Made by a program: the position numbers and the translations under genes. Below are positions 28,674-38,639 of a stretch of 64,000 nt of DNA, piece after piece. Every line of letters starts with the position of its first letter. Position 1 is the first letter of the stretch. Source of the stretch: an uncultured Bacilli bacterium. Lineage in GTDB: Bacteria > Bacillota_I > Bacilli_A > RF39 > UBA660. Under the pieces are notes generated by a model. That model worked only from the letters and a program-made list of their open reading frames with translations. It ran no database searches and was not told where the DNA came from. The DNA lies in assembly GCA_947629165.1 (NCBI GenBank), contig CANRCR010000003.1, forward strand, positions 1 through 64,000. The letters are read 5' to 3'.

Positions 28674-29426
28674 TTATATAAATAAGGTAACTAATAACAA
28701 AAGAAAACCTAAAATGAAGCCGTAAACAATCTCTTTTTTATTTTTCGTATGAATCATTTTCGGAAGTAGTTCCATAAGCATGATATAAATTAACATTCCC
28801 GAAGTAAGTGCTAGTGTCATTGCTTCGACAATAACCGGTATTTCGACATTTAAGCAGTAAACAATGAATCCTCCAATAAACGTCGAAAGAGAAATTGCCG
28901 TTATGGCTCCCATGGTCTTTTTACGATTTTTATTCGATTGATAAAAAGTGGAAGCAATTACCATTCCTAAAGGAATATTATGTAGCCCTACTCCAACGCT
29001 TGCCATAATTCCTGCTTGAATGTTGTTTTGGGTTACCATATAAATGGCCATTCCTTCGATAACGTTATGAAGTACTAAGGCAATACTAGATACTAATCCG
29101 ATATGCACTAAATTGTCGGATACTTCTTTTTTGGTATCCGGTTCATCTTCGTGATCGGGAATCCATTGATCGAGGAGTAATAAGACTAAAAATCCTCCGA
29201 TCACACTGCCGATAATATAAAAGATTCCTTCGTTCCAAGGAACGATACTTCCTACCAATTCATACGCTTCTGGAAATAAATCCGTTACTAGTAAAATGAG
29301 CATTACCGTAAAAGCTAAACTGAGAGTGAAATCAATAAACTTTTGATTGTTTTTAGATAAAAAGACAATCCCTGCTCCTAGTACGATAAATAATCCTAAT
29401 CCGAGTGTGATAATGAGTCCGATCAT
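28674..29426 (-). CDS. ZIP family metal transporter
   Basis: HNVIEGMAIYMVTQNNIQAGIMASVGVGLHNIPLGMVIAS (ZIP TM4-TM5 His/Asn motifs). Confidence 0.9.
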   Translation of the reverse strand: MIGLIITLGLGLFIVLGAGIVFLSKNNQKFIDFTLSLAFTVMLILLVTDLFPEAYELVGSIVPWNEGIFYIIGSVIGGFLVLLLLDQWIPDHEDEPDTKKEVSDNLVHIGLVSSIALVLHNVIEGMAIYMVTQNNIQAGIMASVGVGLHNIPLGMVIASTFYQSNKNRKKTMGAITAISLSTFIGGFIVYCLNVEIPVIVEAMTLALTSGMLIYIMLMELLPKMIHTKNKKEIVYGFILGFLLLLVTLFI

Positions 29427-29438
29427 AATTTCTTCCTC

Positions 29439-30251
29439 CTAATGTATAAAGAGTGCCCAAATAATAACAATAATTCCTAATATTATACGATATCCCATAA
29501 AAATTTTAAAGTCATGTTTTTTCAAGAATTTCAATAAGAATTGAATACAGAGAAGTCCTGCCACAAACGATACTAAAATACCAATTCCAAAAGGTAATAA
29601 GTTCGCCATAATGACACTCGTTCCATCTTTGATAAGTTGTACTAGTACCGCACCTAAAACAACCGGTGCCGACAAGTAGAAAGAAAATTTAGCGGCATCT
29701 TCTCTTTTTAATTTTAAAGCACGTCCTGCCGTAATCGTCGTTCCACTTCTTGAAAATCCTGGAATTAAAGCAAAGACTTGACTGCAGCCGATGATTAAAG
29801 CATCTTTTAATGTCATCTCTTTTACTTCTTTTTTACTTTCCATCGTCTTATCGACAAAATACATAATTAAACCCATGCCAATTAAAGCAAGTGCAATGAC
29901 AATATAGTTCGAACGAATCATCTCATCGATAACATCTTCAAAAAGCACTCCCACTATTCCTGCTGGAATCGTCGCGGCTACTAAATACCAAAAGATTTTT
30001 CCTTCCGAATCTTTTACGCCTTTCGTAAGTCCTTTGGAAATCATTCGAATAAAATCTTTAAAGAAATAGATGCCAATGGCAAGTAAGGTACCAAAATGAA
30101 GGGCAATATCAAAACTTAATGCCACTTCTTCGGTAATCGAAGATCCGATACCAAAAAGATCACGGAATATAATCAAATGTGCCGATGAAGAAATCGGTAA
30201 AAACTCCGATATTCCTTGAATAATTGCTAATATAATAACGCCAAAATCCAT
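29439..30251 (-). CDS. uppP: undecaprenyl-diphosphate phosphatase
   Basis: IIQGISEFLPISSSAHLII and ALIPGFSRSGTTITAGRAL BacA/UppP motifs. Confidence 0.95.
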   Translation of the reverse strand: MDFGVIILAIIQGISEFLPISSSAHLIIFRDLFGIGSSITEEVALSFDIALHFGTLLAIGIYFFKDFIRMISKGLTKGVKDSEGKIFWYLVAATIPAGIVGVLFEDVIDEMIRSNYIVIALALIGMGLIMYFVDKTMESKKEVKEMTLKDALIIGCSQVFALIPGFSRSGTTITAGRALKLKREDAAKFSFYLSAPVVLGAVLVQLIKDGTSVIMANLLPFGIGILVSFVAGLLCIQFLLKFLKKHDFKIFMGYRIILGIIVIIWALFIH

Positions 30252-30252
30252 A

Positions 30253-31092
30253 CTATTTTCCTCCTAAACGATAAGCTACGCCAAAACCGATTCCAAAAAC
30301 GATTATAGCAATTAAAAGTTGTATTAGATCAAAAGAAGTTCCTACGAGTGGTAAAACGATGGCAATAATCGAAGCTAAGACAAATCCTAAAACACCAAAA
30401 TACGTTTTAGTTTCGAATCGTTTTAAAAGGTATTCGATTAATTTTGCCACCAAGATAATTCCTACTAATACGCCTATTCCAAAAGGGATTAATATTACCA
30501 TATTATGTCCTAATAAAGAAAAGTTTGTTAGATTTCGAATCGTATCGATAATCGGTTTGTAATAACCTAAAAGCATTAACATAAAAGATCCACTTATCCC
30601 AGGAATAATCATTGTGGCCGAAGCAATCATGCCGACTCCAAATAAGCAAAGTATTCCAATCAAACCCGGATGGGCTAAATCTACCACCGCATCTCCTGAT
30701 TTTAAGAAGGCAAACACCGTAATCAATGCAAAAGTTATCAAGAAAATAAGCCAGTTACTTCCCTTTTTAGTTTCGTTTTTTACTTTCTTATATAGTAAAG
30801 GAATTCCTCCTAAAATTAATCCAATAAAGAACAAGGTCGTTGGAAAAGGATACTTATCCAAACAAACTCCAATAATTTTACTTAACAATAATAACGATAA
30901 GACCATTCCTACTCCTAATGGAAGAATAAATTGAAGATGTTTTTTCCAATCTTTAAAGAAATGACTAATCGTATCGATTACTTGTTCATAAATTCCTAAA
31001 GTAATCATTAATGTTCCCCCGCTCACTCCAGGAATAATATTAGCAATACCAATTAAAAAACCTTTGGCAATTAACAATAAACTATTTTTCAT
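30253..31092 (-). CDS. DUF368 membrane protein (PopT-like polyprenyl-phosphate transporter)
   Basis: GFLIGIANIIPGVSGGTLMITLGIYEQVI..GMIASATMIIPGISGSFMLMLLGYY duplicated DUF368 motifs. Confidence 0.9.
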   Translation of the reverse strand: MKNSLLLIAKGFLIGIANIIPGVSGGTLMITLGIYEQVIDTISHFFKDWKKHLQFILPLGVGMVLSLLLLSKIIGVCLDKYPFPTTLFFIGLILGGIPLLYKKVKNETKKGSNWLIFLITFALITVFAFLKSGDAVVDLAHPGLIGILCLFGVGMIASATMIIPGISGSFMLMLLGYYKPIIDTIRNLTNFSLLGHNMVILIPFGIGVLVGIILVAKLIEYLLKRFETKTYFGVLGFVLASIIAIVLPLVGTSFDLIQLLIAIIVFGIGFGVAYRLGGK

Positions 31093-31176
31093 AAATACCT
31101 CTCTCTAGACTTTTTTATTATATCAAATTCTATCAATAAATACTATTCTTTCATGAAAAAATGTATTCGAAAAGAA

Positions 31177-31195
31177 AAGGAAGTTTACCTTCCTT
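31177..31195 (-). terminator. terminator of pyrophosphatase gene
   Basis: AAGGAAG-TTTAC-CTTCCTT. Confidence 0.65.
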
Positions 31196-32807
31196 CTATC
31201 GTATCTACTAAAACTGGAACTACTTGTTTCTTTCGTGAAAGACATCCTGGTAAAAAGAATCCTTCTTCGATCGTAGTTAATTCGAATCCTTCTTTTAAGA
31301 TATCGATTAATCCTTCTGTATATAAAAGATAGGATCCTTCTTTTAACACATCGGTTATAATTAATAAAAATTCTTGGTAATCGTTTTTTTGAACTAAAGC
31401 ATGAATGGTTTCCAAATAATTATTTTTTTCGTTTAAAATAGCTTCACTATCGAAAGTGATCACTTGTGAAACGGCAATTCGCATATCTTTAATTGGGAAC
31501 ACTTTTAAGTCTCCTTGGAGAATTTCTTCTTTACTTTTTCCTTGGAAAGAAGTTCCCGCCTTTAACATGTCAAGGGCATAAGCTTTGGCATCGATATTTA
31601 GAATTTTTTCTAGTTTCTTTACTACTTCCTGATCAAAAATGGTCGTTGTAGGACTTGTTAAGCCCAATGTATCCGAAAGAATTCCACTTATCATAAGTCC
31701 TGCCATGGCGTATGGAATTTCTACGTTATTCTCACGATATAGATAATAGATAATGGTGTTGGTACTTCCTACTGCCATATTACGAAAATTAATAGGACTA
31801 CTCGTCGTCAAATCGCCAATTTTATGATGGTCGACAATTTCCAATATCTCGGCTTCTTCTAGCCCGTTCACACTTTGAGATGCTTCGTTATGATCTACTA
31901 AAATGACTTTTTTCTTATTTTTTTCAGTAATATCGGTTACTCGAATCAATCCTAGACAACGACGATTTTTATCGATGACCGGATAGTTATTATGTTTTAG
32001 TTTTCGACTCGATTCTAGAAAATCGTCGTAAGAATCGTTATGATCAAAAGCAATGGGTTCTTGTGTGTCGGCAATATTTTTAGCATAGTTCGAAAGTCCT
32101 ACCATCTTTGCTGTATGAAATGTATCAAGCGCCGTTCGGATAATATTAACGTGGTTTACTTTTGCTTGCTCGAGATGTTTTTCTTTAATTTCGCCCGAAC
32201 CAACGATAATAATCATCTTTACTTTGGAGGCGACCGCATATTCGATAATACTATGGCGATCTCCAACGATTAAGATACTGTTGGAATCAAGTTGAATATT
32301 ATTTAAAAAAGTAGTACTACGATAAGATGCGACCGAAAGATTTCCTTCAATTTCATTATCAAAACGAAGTACCGCTTCTCCTTCTAAAGTGTGCAAAATA
32401 TTATCGTAAGTCGTCAATAATTTGGTATCGTTGCCACCGACTAATTCTTTGATTAACATTTTTTCGGTAATCAAACCTTTTAAGTAACCATCTTCATCGA
32501 TTAAAGGAATACCAGTTACTTTTTTTTCAATCATATTTTGATAAACTTCAAGAATGGAAGCTGTTTCTTTTAAATAGTAACCGCGATGATAGTCGACATC
32601 TCTTATTTGTAACCGTACATTGTTTAAATACTTCGGTTCTTCGACTTTAAAATAGTTCAAAACATATTTTGTTTCTTGATTGATATTTCCTAAAACACGC
32701 GGTTCTGATACCATTCCCAATTGATTTTTTAAATATGCTAAAGTAATCGATGCCATTACACTATCGGTATCGGGTCTTTTATGTCCAAAAACATATACTT
32801 TATCCAT
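31185..32807 (-). CDS. manganese-dependent inorganic pyrophosphatase with CBS/DRTGG regulatory insert
   Basis: MDKVYVFGHKRPDTDSVMASI (DHH), CBS-like ILEVYQNMIEKKVTGIPLIDEDGYLKGLI, VDHHKIGDL, DHHA2 C-term. Confidence 0.92.
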   Translation of the reverse strand: MDKVYVFGHKRPDTDSVMASITLAYLKNQLGMVSEPRVLGNINQETKYVLNYFKVEEPKYLNNVRLQIRDVDYHRGYYLKETASILEVYQNMIEKKVTGIPLIDEDGYLKGLITEKMLIKELVGGNDTKLLTTYDNILHTLEGEAVLRFDNEIEGNLSVASYRSTTFLNNIQLDSNSILIVGDRHSIIEYAVASKVKMIIIVGSGEIKEKHLEQAKVNHVNIIRTALDTFHTAKMVGLSNYAKNIADTQEPIAFDHNDSYDDFLESSRKLKHNNYPVIDKNRRCLGLIRVTDITEKNKKKVILVDHNEASQSVNGLEEAEILEIVDHHKIGDLTTSSPINFRNMAVGSTNTIIYYLYRENNVEIPYAMAGLMISGILSDTLGLTSPTTTIFDQEVVKKLEKILNIDAKAYALDMLKAGTSFQGKSKEEILQGDLKVFPIKDMRIAVSQVITFDSEAILNEKNNYLETIHALVQKNDYQEFLLIITDVLKEGSYLLYTEGLIDILKEGFELTTIEEGFFLPGCLSRKKQVVPVLVDTIEGR

Positions 32808-32823
32808 TTACATCACTTCCTAT

Positions 32824-35451
32824 TTATTTTGAATGTCTTTTCGCTAATTTATAAATTTCCATAATGACAACAATCAAAGTGGATAAGAGAAAGAGTTCTC
32901 CAATCTCTATAAGCGGAATACTTTGAGTTTGTAAAAAGGCACTTAAGAAAGGAACTTCCATAACGATAATCTGCAAAAGGATAGCACTTCCAATACTAAC
33001 TAAAATCATCGGATTCGAAGTACAAGAAATTTTAAAGATCGAATTTCGTTCACTTCGACAGTTTAACGTATGCATATTTTGAAGGAAAACCATTAAAATC
33101 ATGGTATATCCTCGTGCAAGACGGACTTCCATTCCTACTTTGTTAATGAGATAAAACCAGAGTCCAAATACTAATAGACCGATAATGGTTCCAGATAGTA
33201 CTGTCTCCTTGAATAGTTCTTTATTAAAGATAGCTTCCCTCGGACTACGTGGCGGTTCTTCCATAATTCCTTTTTCTTCTTTTTCAAAAGATAAAGCAAA
33301 ATCTTGTAGTCCATCCGTTACTAAATTGAGCCATAGTAATTGTATCGCAACTAAAGGCATCGGTAAATCTAAAAGAATCGAAAGAATAAAAAATAATACT
33401 TCGGCAATGCCACACGATAGTAATAAATATACGACTTTACGGATATTACTGTAAGCAATTCTTCCCTCTTTGACACCGGCCGCAATCGATGAAAAATTAT
33501 CGTCCATCACAATCATCGAAGCCGTTTCTTTGGCAACATCCGTACCACTTCCCATAGCAACACCAATGTTGGCACTTTTTAAGGCTGGGGCATCGTTTAC
33601 ACCATCCCCCGTTACAGCGACTAGTTCTCCTTGCCTTTTAAACGATTCGACAATCGCTAATTTATTGAGGGGGGTCACACGCGTAAACACTTTTTTATTT
33701 TTTACGAAATTATCGAATGCTTCGGGTCCTTTGGCATAGTACTCCTCTACTTCTTCTTGGGTGGCAACGGCATCGTAATCATTTACTAATTTTAACTCTT
33801 GCGCAATTTTATAGGCTGTTAGGGGATGATCTCCAGTAATCATAATTACTTTAATTCCTGCATTTTGACATTCTTCTAACGAAGCGATAACTTCTTGCCG
33901 AATCGGATCGATAAATCCAACCATTCCTAAAAATTTTAACGACGGAATATCTTCGATGGTATACTTTGTTTTTTCTTCAGTAACAAGACCATCAGCAATC
34001 GCAATGACACGATAGCCATCTTTGGCTAAATTTTCGTTTTGACGCGATAAATTTTGATAATCTTCGTGCTTTGTAAACGAATATACTTTTTCAAATGATC
34101 CTTTTACGGTACAATGAATTTCATTTCCAATCCGATAAAAAGTGGCAGAAAATTTATTTTCCGATTCGTATGGAATTTTTTCTAAAATCGTCATTTTCTC
34201 TAAAGTTTCTTTGGCTTTTTCTTTTAAAACAAGAAAGGCAATATCGATGGAATCTCCGTGATATGTAAAGTGTTCTTCTTCTTTTTGAAATACGGCCTCG
34301 TTATTGATGGCTCCTAAACGGATTAATTCTTTTACTTTTTCGATCTCCTTGGTCTTAGAAAAATCGATTACTCCTTGATCGTTATAGCCGACTCCTTCGA
34401 CGGGAATTTGATCGTTATTCGGTAACGCAATGATTTTCGCCGTTTGTTCATTCACGGTTAATGTTCCCGTTTTATCACTGGCAATCATCGTACAACTTCC
34501 CAAACTTTCACAGGCATTCAATCTTTTTACAATTACTTTCTTTTTGGCCATTCGGTTAGAAGCAATCGTTAAAGCCATCGTTAATGCAAGGGGAAGTCCT
34601 TCCGGCATGGCGGATACGGATAAGGCAATTACAGATAAAAAGATTTCATTTCCAGGAACTTGTTTATAAATTAATAATGCCGTCACGATTACTCCAATGA
34701 TAATAATTAATAAACTGATCTGTTTCGAAAATTTTTCCATTCGTAGCGTGAGGGGCGACTTTGTTTTTTTACTTTGATTTACTTGCGTCGCGATTTTTCC
34801 AATTTCAGTTTCTGTTCCAGTTTTGGTAACGATTGCCGTTCCTCTTCCAGTTACGACAATCGTTCCTGCAAAAGCCATATTATTACAGGCAATCAAAGTC
34901 TTTTTTTCCGAAAGTGGAAGACTATCTTTTTCGACATTAACACTCTCTCCGGTTAAAGAAGATTCGTTTATCGTCAAATTTTGTGTTTTTAAAAGACGTA
35001 CATCGGCAGGAACTTTATCTCCCGAGGTCAAATAGATAATATCGCCCGGGACCAATTGATTGGAATCGACGGATTTTTCTTTTCCATCGCGACGTACGGC
35101 GATTTTCATTTCGATTAAATTCGCTAAAAGAGCGAGGTTTTTTTCGGCATTCCACTCTTGAAGTGAGCCCATGATAAGATCGATTAAGATAATAAAGATA
35201 ATTGCTAAAGCATCGACAACTTCTCCAATGATAAATGAAAAAATAGCCGTGACTACTAACAATAGCACAATCGGATCAATCAATTGCCGGAATACGATTT
35301 TTAAAAAAGAAGCTCTTTTCTTTTTAGGAAGTTCGTTTTTTCCATATTGATTTTGTCTTTTTTGTACTTCTTCCTCCGTTAATCCTTCCAACGAAGAATG
35401 GAAAAATTCAATTAGTTCTGATTCGGTCATTTGATAAAATTCTTTTTTCAT
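32824..35451 (-). CDS. P2-type cation-transporting (calcium-type) ATPase
   Basis: SASDKTGTL-type phosphorylation site ASDKTGTLTVNEQ, PEGLPLALTMAL, TGDGVNDAPALKSANIGVAMG. Confidence 0.93.
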   Translation of the reverse strand: MKKEFYQMTESELIEFFHSSLEGLTEEEVQKRQNQYGKNELPKKKRASFLKIVFRQLIDPIVLLLVVTAIFSFIIGEVVDALAIIFIILIDLIMGSLQEWNAEKNLALLANLIEMKIAVRRDGKEKSVDSNQLVPGDIIYLTSGDKVPADVRLLKTQNLTINESSLTGESVNVEKDSLPLSEKKTLIACNNMAFAGTIVVTGRGTAIVTKTGTETEIGKIATQVNQSKKTKSPLTLRMEKFSKQISLLIIIIGVIVTALLIYKQVPGNEIFLSVIALSVSAMPEGLPLALTMALTIASNRMAKKKVIVKRLNACESLGSCTMIASDKTGTLTVNEQTAKIIALPNNDQIPVEGVGYNDQGVIDFSKTKEIEKVKELIRLGAINNEAVFQKEEEHFTYHGDSIDIAFLVLKEKAKETLEKMTILEKIPYESENKFSATFYRIGNEIHCTVKGSFEKVYSFTKHEDYQNLSRQNENLAKDGYRVIAIADGLVTEEKTKYTIEDIPSLKFLGMVGFIDPIRQEVIASLEECQNAGIKVIMITGDHPLTAYKIAQELKLVNDYDAVATQEEVEEYYAKGPEAFDNFVKNKKVFTRVTPLNKLAIVESFKRQGELVAVTGDGVNDAPALKSANIGVAMGSGTDVAKETASMIVMDDNFSSIAAGVKEGRIAYSNIRKVVYLLLSCGIAEVLFFILSILLDLPMPLVAIQLLWLNLVTDGLQDFALSFEKEEKGIMEEPPRSPREAIFNKELFKETVLSGTIIGLLVFGLWFYLINKVGMEVRLARGYTMILMVFLQNMHTLNCRSERNSIFKISCTSNPMILVSIGSAILLQIIVMEVPFLSAFLQTQSIPLIEIGELFLLSTLIVVIMEIYKLAKRHSK

Positions 35452-35487
35452 TATCTTCGTCCTCCTCGTATTCTCTTTCTATCATAT

Positions 35488-35518
35488 AAAAATAGCCTAT
35501 CATAAAATGGCTATTTTT
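35488..35518 (-). terminator. terminator of addBA operon
   Basis: AAAAATAGCC..GGCTATTTTT. Confidence 0.7.
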
Positions 35519-35540
35519 ACAATTAGAAAAGCGGAAATCC

Positions 35541-38500
35541 TTAGACAATCTCTTTTAATTCGCTCGTTAAAATCGAATAGAGATAGGTACGGACTTTACC
35601 AGGTATCTTTTGTTCTATGTAGGCTTGATATCCTTTTACTTGGTCACGATATTTTGAATCGTTCGTGTATTTTAATTTGTAGTCGACAATAATTGTTTCG
35701 TCTTCTAAAATCAAAAGTAAATCGATAATGCCGTGTTGTTCTTTTTCAGTATCATAGAATTCATATTCATGATAGATTTCTTTCGCCTTTTGTACTTTTT
35801 CCCAATTACTTAACGGTTTAATCTTATCGAGATAAAAATTAGGTAAAGTTGAATCTGGATTTTTTAAATCGACATATTCTAAAATAGCATGGAACTTTTT
35901 TCCTAATTCGATCTGTTCCATTTCTTCTTTGCTATAAAGATCATTTTCTTTTTTTGAGAAAGTTGTCTTTTCGATCGACTCGACGAAATAATCGATCGGT
36001 TTTTCTATTAAGTTATCCGGTTCGGTAAAGGATAGTTTTTTTTCTTCTTTAGAAGAGGTTTCCAAATATTTTGTCGTCAAAGGAATTTCGTCGAGGGAAA
36101 TTGTTTTAGTATAAGGTGTTAATGTTTTCGAAAGACTTTTTAAGATGTCGGCAAAAGAACGATATTTTAGACGAACACTCCAATCGATTAATGACGTATC
36201 TTCTCTATCTTCTTCTTTTTCCTCTGGTAGTACTAGAATCATTTTTTCTTTGGCTCTTGTTAAGGCAACATAGAAAAGACGTATTTTTTCACTAATTTCT
36301 TGTTCGATATAATCTTCTTTTACTAACGATTTGACAAAGGTATCCCCAATTCCTTCTTTGAAGTAAGGAACGATAAAGCCTTCTTTGGCATCGTATGAAA
36401 AACGGTCTTTTACTTCCTGTAGATTAAATTTAGCATAAAGTCCTGCATAATAACAGATTGGAAACTCGAGTCCTTTCGACTTATGAATGGTCATAATTTT
36501 ACAACTGTTTCCTTCGGTCTCGTGGATATTGTACTTGATGTCAATATTCTGTTTTAAGACATCTTCCAAATAGGTATCCAAATCGTAGACCGTCAATCCT
36601 TGTTCTTCGAGTGAACGAGCTAAATTTAGTAAATATTCCATTCGATATATTCTTGCGGCCACATTTCCTACCGTTATCATTTTTTCATCGAAAGGAAATT
36701 CTTTTAGAATGGCTTCTAATAATGTTTGAATGGTCATTTCTTCTAAGTGACTAGCCATTTTTAAAACCGGTTCCATGAGGGATAGACGGTTATACTCTTT
36801 CGTCGTTAATATATTTAGTATTTCTTCGTCCGAGGCACGATACAAGTAACTTCTTGCTACTGCAACATACGAAAATTGAAACGAAGTATCTCTATCATTT
36901 TTCTTTGTTTGAATAATTAAATGAACTATATTTTTAATTAATGCCAAGTCCATCTCTTGAGTCATATTTTCTTCTTTTTCAATCGATAAAGGGATTTTTA
37001 AATATGTAAAAATTTTCTTATATAAATCAAAATTAGTAGAGCGATCGATTAAGATAACGATATCTTGGTATGTGAGTGGTCGAAGTTGTTTTAACGTGCG
37101 ATCGTACACTTTATAACCGCGCTCAATTTTCATTTTTATATCTTGAGCGATTAAAAAGGCCTCGATCTCTTCTTTTTTATAAGCAGTTTCTTTAGAATAA
37201 GGATACATCTTTACTTCGATATTACAATCTTCTTCGACGGCTCCTTCTTCAATATAACTATTATTTCCAAAGATAAGACGATGATTTGCTTGATAGTCCG
37301 CGCCTCCTAAACGGCGATCCATAATACGATCAAATAAAAGATTAATATTATCGAGCACTTCTCTTCGAGAACGAAAGTTTTTATTTAAATCGATTGCGAT
37401 ACCACCATCTTTTCTTTGATACTTTTCATACTTTTCTTTAAAAATAGTCGGATTGGCATTTCGGAAACGGTAGATCGATTGTTTAATATCTCCTACCATG
37501 TAGCAATTATTTTGAGTAATGGCTCGAATAAAACGTTCTTGTAAATCATTCGTGTCCTGGTATTCATCGACTAAAACTTCATTAAAAGTATTTTTTAGTT
37601 CTTCTCTTACCGCTTCAAAGTTTTGGACGAGATCGATTACCATTTTACTGATATCGATAAATTCGTAGAGTCCTTTTTCTTTTTTATAAGTGGCAACTTG
37701 ACGATCGAACGTAAGTAGTAATTGAACGATCACTTGAACGGTCTCTTGGGTACTTATCAACGTTTCGATAATTGCTGTTTCATCTTCGTACGTGGTACTA
37801 TCTCTTAATTCTTTTATTAAATTATAAATCGTCTCTTTTATTTGTTTGGCTCTGTCGGTTCCATTTCGAAGCGTGGGAAGTTTTATTAAAAGACTATTTT
37901 TTATCGATTGATAATCTTTCGCTTCGAAAAGTGGTGTTAAGACCGTCAACATCGCTTCATAAAAAGTCCCCTCGACTTCGATTTGAAGTTGCTCGAGTTG
38001 ATATTCGATTTCATGAATACGATCGATTAAACTATTTACATAGCGATCTTTTAACTGGTTTAAATGTTCCTTTCGAAAATAGGTTTCAACATAATTCTCA
38101 AGATATTCTACTTTATCGTATTTTAAATCGAGTTTATCGTTTATTTTAAGTAAACTTTCACGAAAGTCTTTGTCGTCCTTGGTATAAAAAAGACCAATTA
38201 CCTTTTCGAATAAAGGATCCTTTTCTTCGTATTTTAAATCGATTAACTGATCCATCCATTGCTTTTTTAGACGAATCATTAAGCTTTGATCAGTTATTGC
38301 AAGATCTTTGGGTACTCCTAGTAAGTAGTGGTACTTTTGAACGAGTGTCAAGGCATAACTATCGAACGTGGTAATATAGGCAGCATCGAGTCGATCGAGT
38401 TGATCTTTTAAGGTCTCATCTTTTTCAATTTCTTCCCGAATTCGTTTTTTCATTTCTTTGGCTGCCGCCTTCGTAAAGGTCAAAATAAGAAGTTCATCAA

Positions 38501-38639
38501 TTCCTACTTGCTGTCTTAATTTCCGTAATACCCGTTCGGTCAAAACGGCTGTTTTTCCACTTCCGGCACCCGCACTAACGATAATATTATTCTGTTCTAT
38601 ATCGATCGCTTGTTGTTGTTCTTTCGTCCAATTAGGCAT
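35541..38639 (-). CDS. addA: ATP-dependent helicase/nuclease AddA
   Basis: VSAGAGSGKTAVLTERV, FNEVLVDEYQDTNDLQE, VTIHKSKGLEFP-type motif, C-terminal nuclease IIVDYKLKYTND. Start set at 38639 (SD GAGGTG). Confidence 0.95.
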   Translation of the reverse strand: MPNWTKEQQQAIDIEQNNIIVSAGAGSGKTAVLTERVLRKLRQQVGIDELLILTFTKAAAKEMKKRIREEIEKDETLKDQLDRLDAAYITTFDSYALTLVQKYHYLLGVPKDLAITDQSLMIRLKKQWMDQLIDLKYEEKDPLFEKVIGLFYTKDDKDFRESLLKINDKLDLKYDKVEYLENYVETYFRKEHLNQLKDRYVNSLIDRIHEIEYQLEQLQIEVEGTFYEAMLTVLTPLFEAKDYQSIKNSLLIKLPTLRNGTDRAKQIKETIYNLIKELRDSTTYEDETAIIETLISTQETVQVIVQLLLTFDRQVATYKKEKGLYEFIDISKMVIDLVQNFEAVREELKNTFNEVLVDEYQDTNDLQERFIRAITQNNCYMVGDIKQSIYRFRNANPTIFKEKYEKYQRKDGGIAIDLNKNFRSRREVLDNINLLFDRIMDRRLGGADYQANHRLIFGNNSYIEEGAVEEDCNIEVKMYPYSKETAYKKEEIEAFLIAQDIKMKIERGYKVYDRTLKQLRPLTYQDIVILIDRSTNFDLYKKIFTYLKIPLSIEKEENMTQEMDLALIKNIVHLIIQTKKNDRDTSFQFSYVAVARSYLYRASDEEILNILTTKEYNRLSLMEPVLKMASHLEEMTIQTLLEAILKEFPFDEKMITVGNVAARIYRMEYLLNLARSLEEQGLTVYDLDTYLEDVLKQNIDIKYNIHETEGNSCKIMTIHKSKGLEFPICYYAGLYAKFNLQEVKDRFSYDAKEGFIVPYFKEGIGDTFVKSLVKEDYIEQEISEKIRLFYVALTRAKEKMILVLPEEKEEDREDTSLIDWSVRLKYRSFADILKSLSKTLTPYTKTISLDEIPLTTKYLETSSKEEKKLSFTEPDNLIEKPIDYFVESIEKTTFSKKENDLYSKEEMEQIELGKKFHAILEYVDLKNPDSTLPNFYLDKIKPLSNWEKVQKAKEIYHEYEFYDTEKEQHGIIDLLLILEDETIIVDYKLKYTNDSKYRDQVKGYQAYIEQKIPGKVRTYLYSILTSELKEIV

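Noticed and set aside
37772-38149. Plus-strand 125-aa ORF inside addA
   Set aside because: Antisense shadow of conserved AddA coding region.
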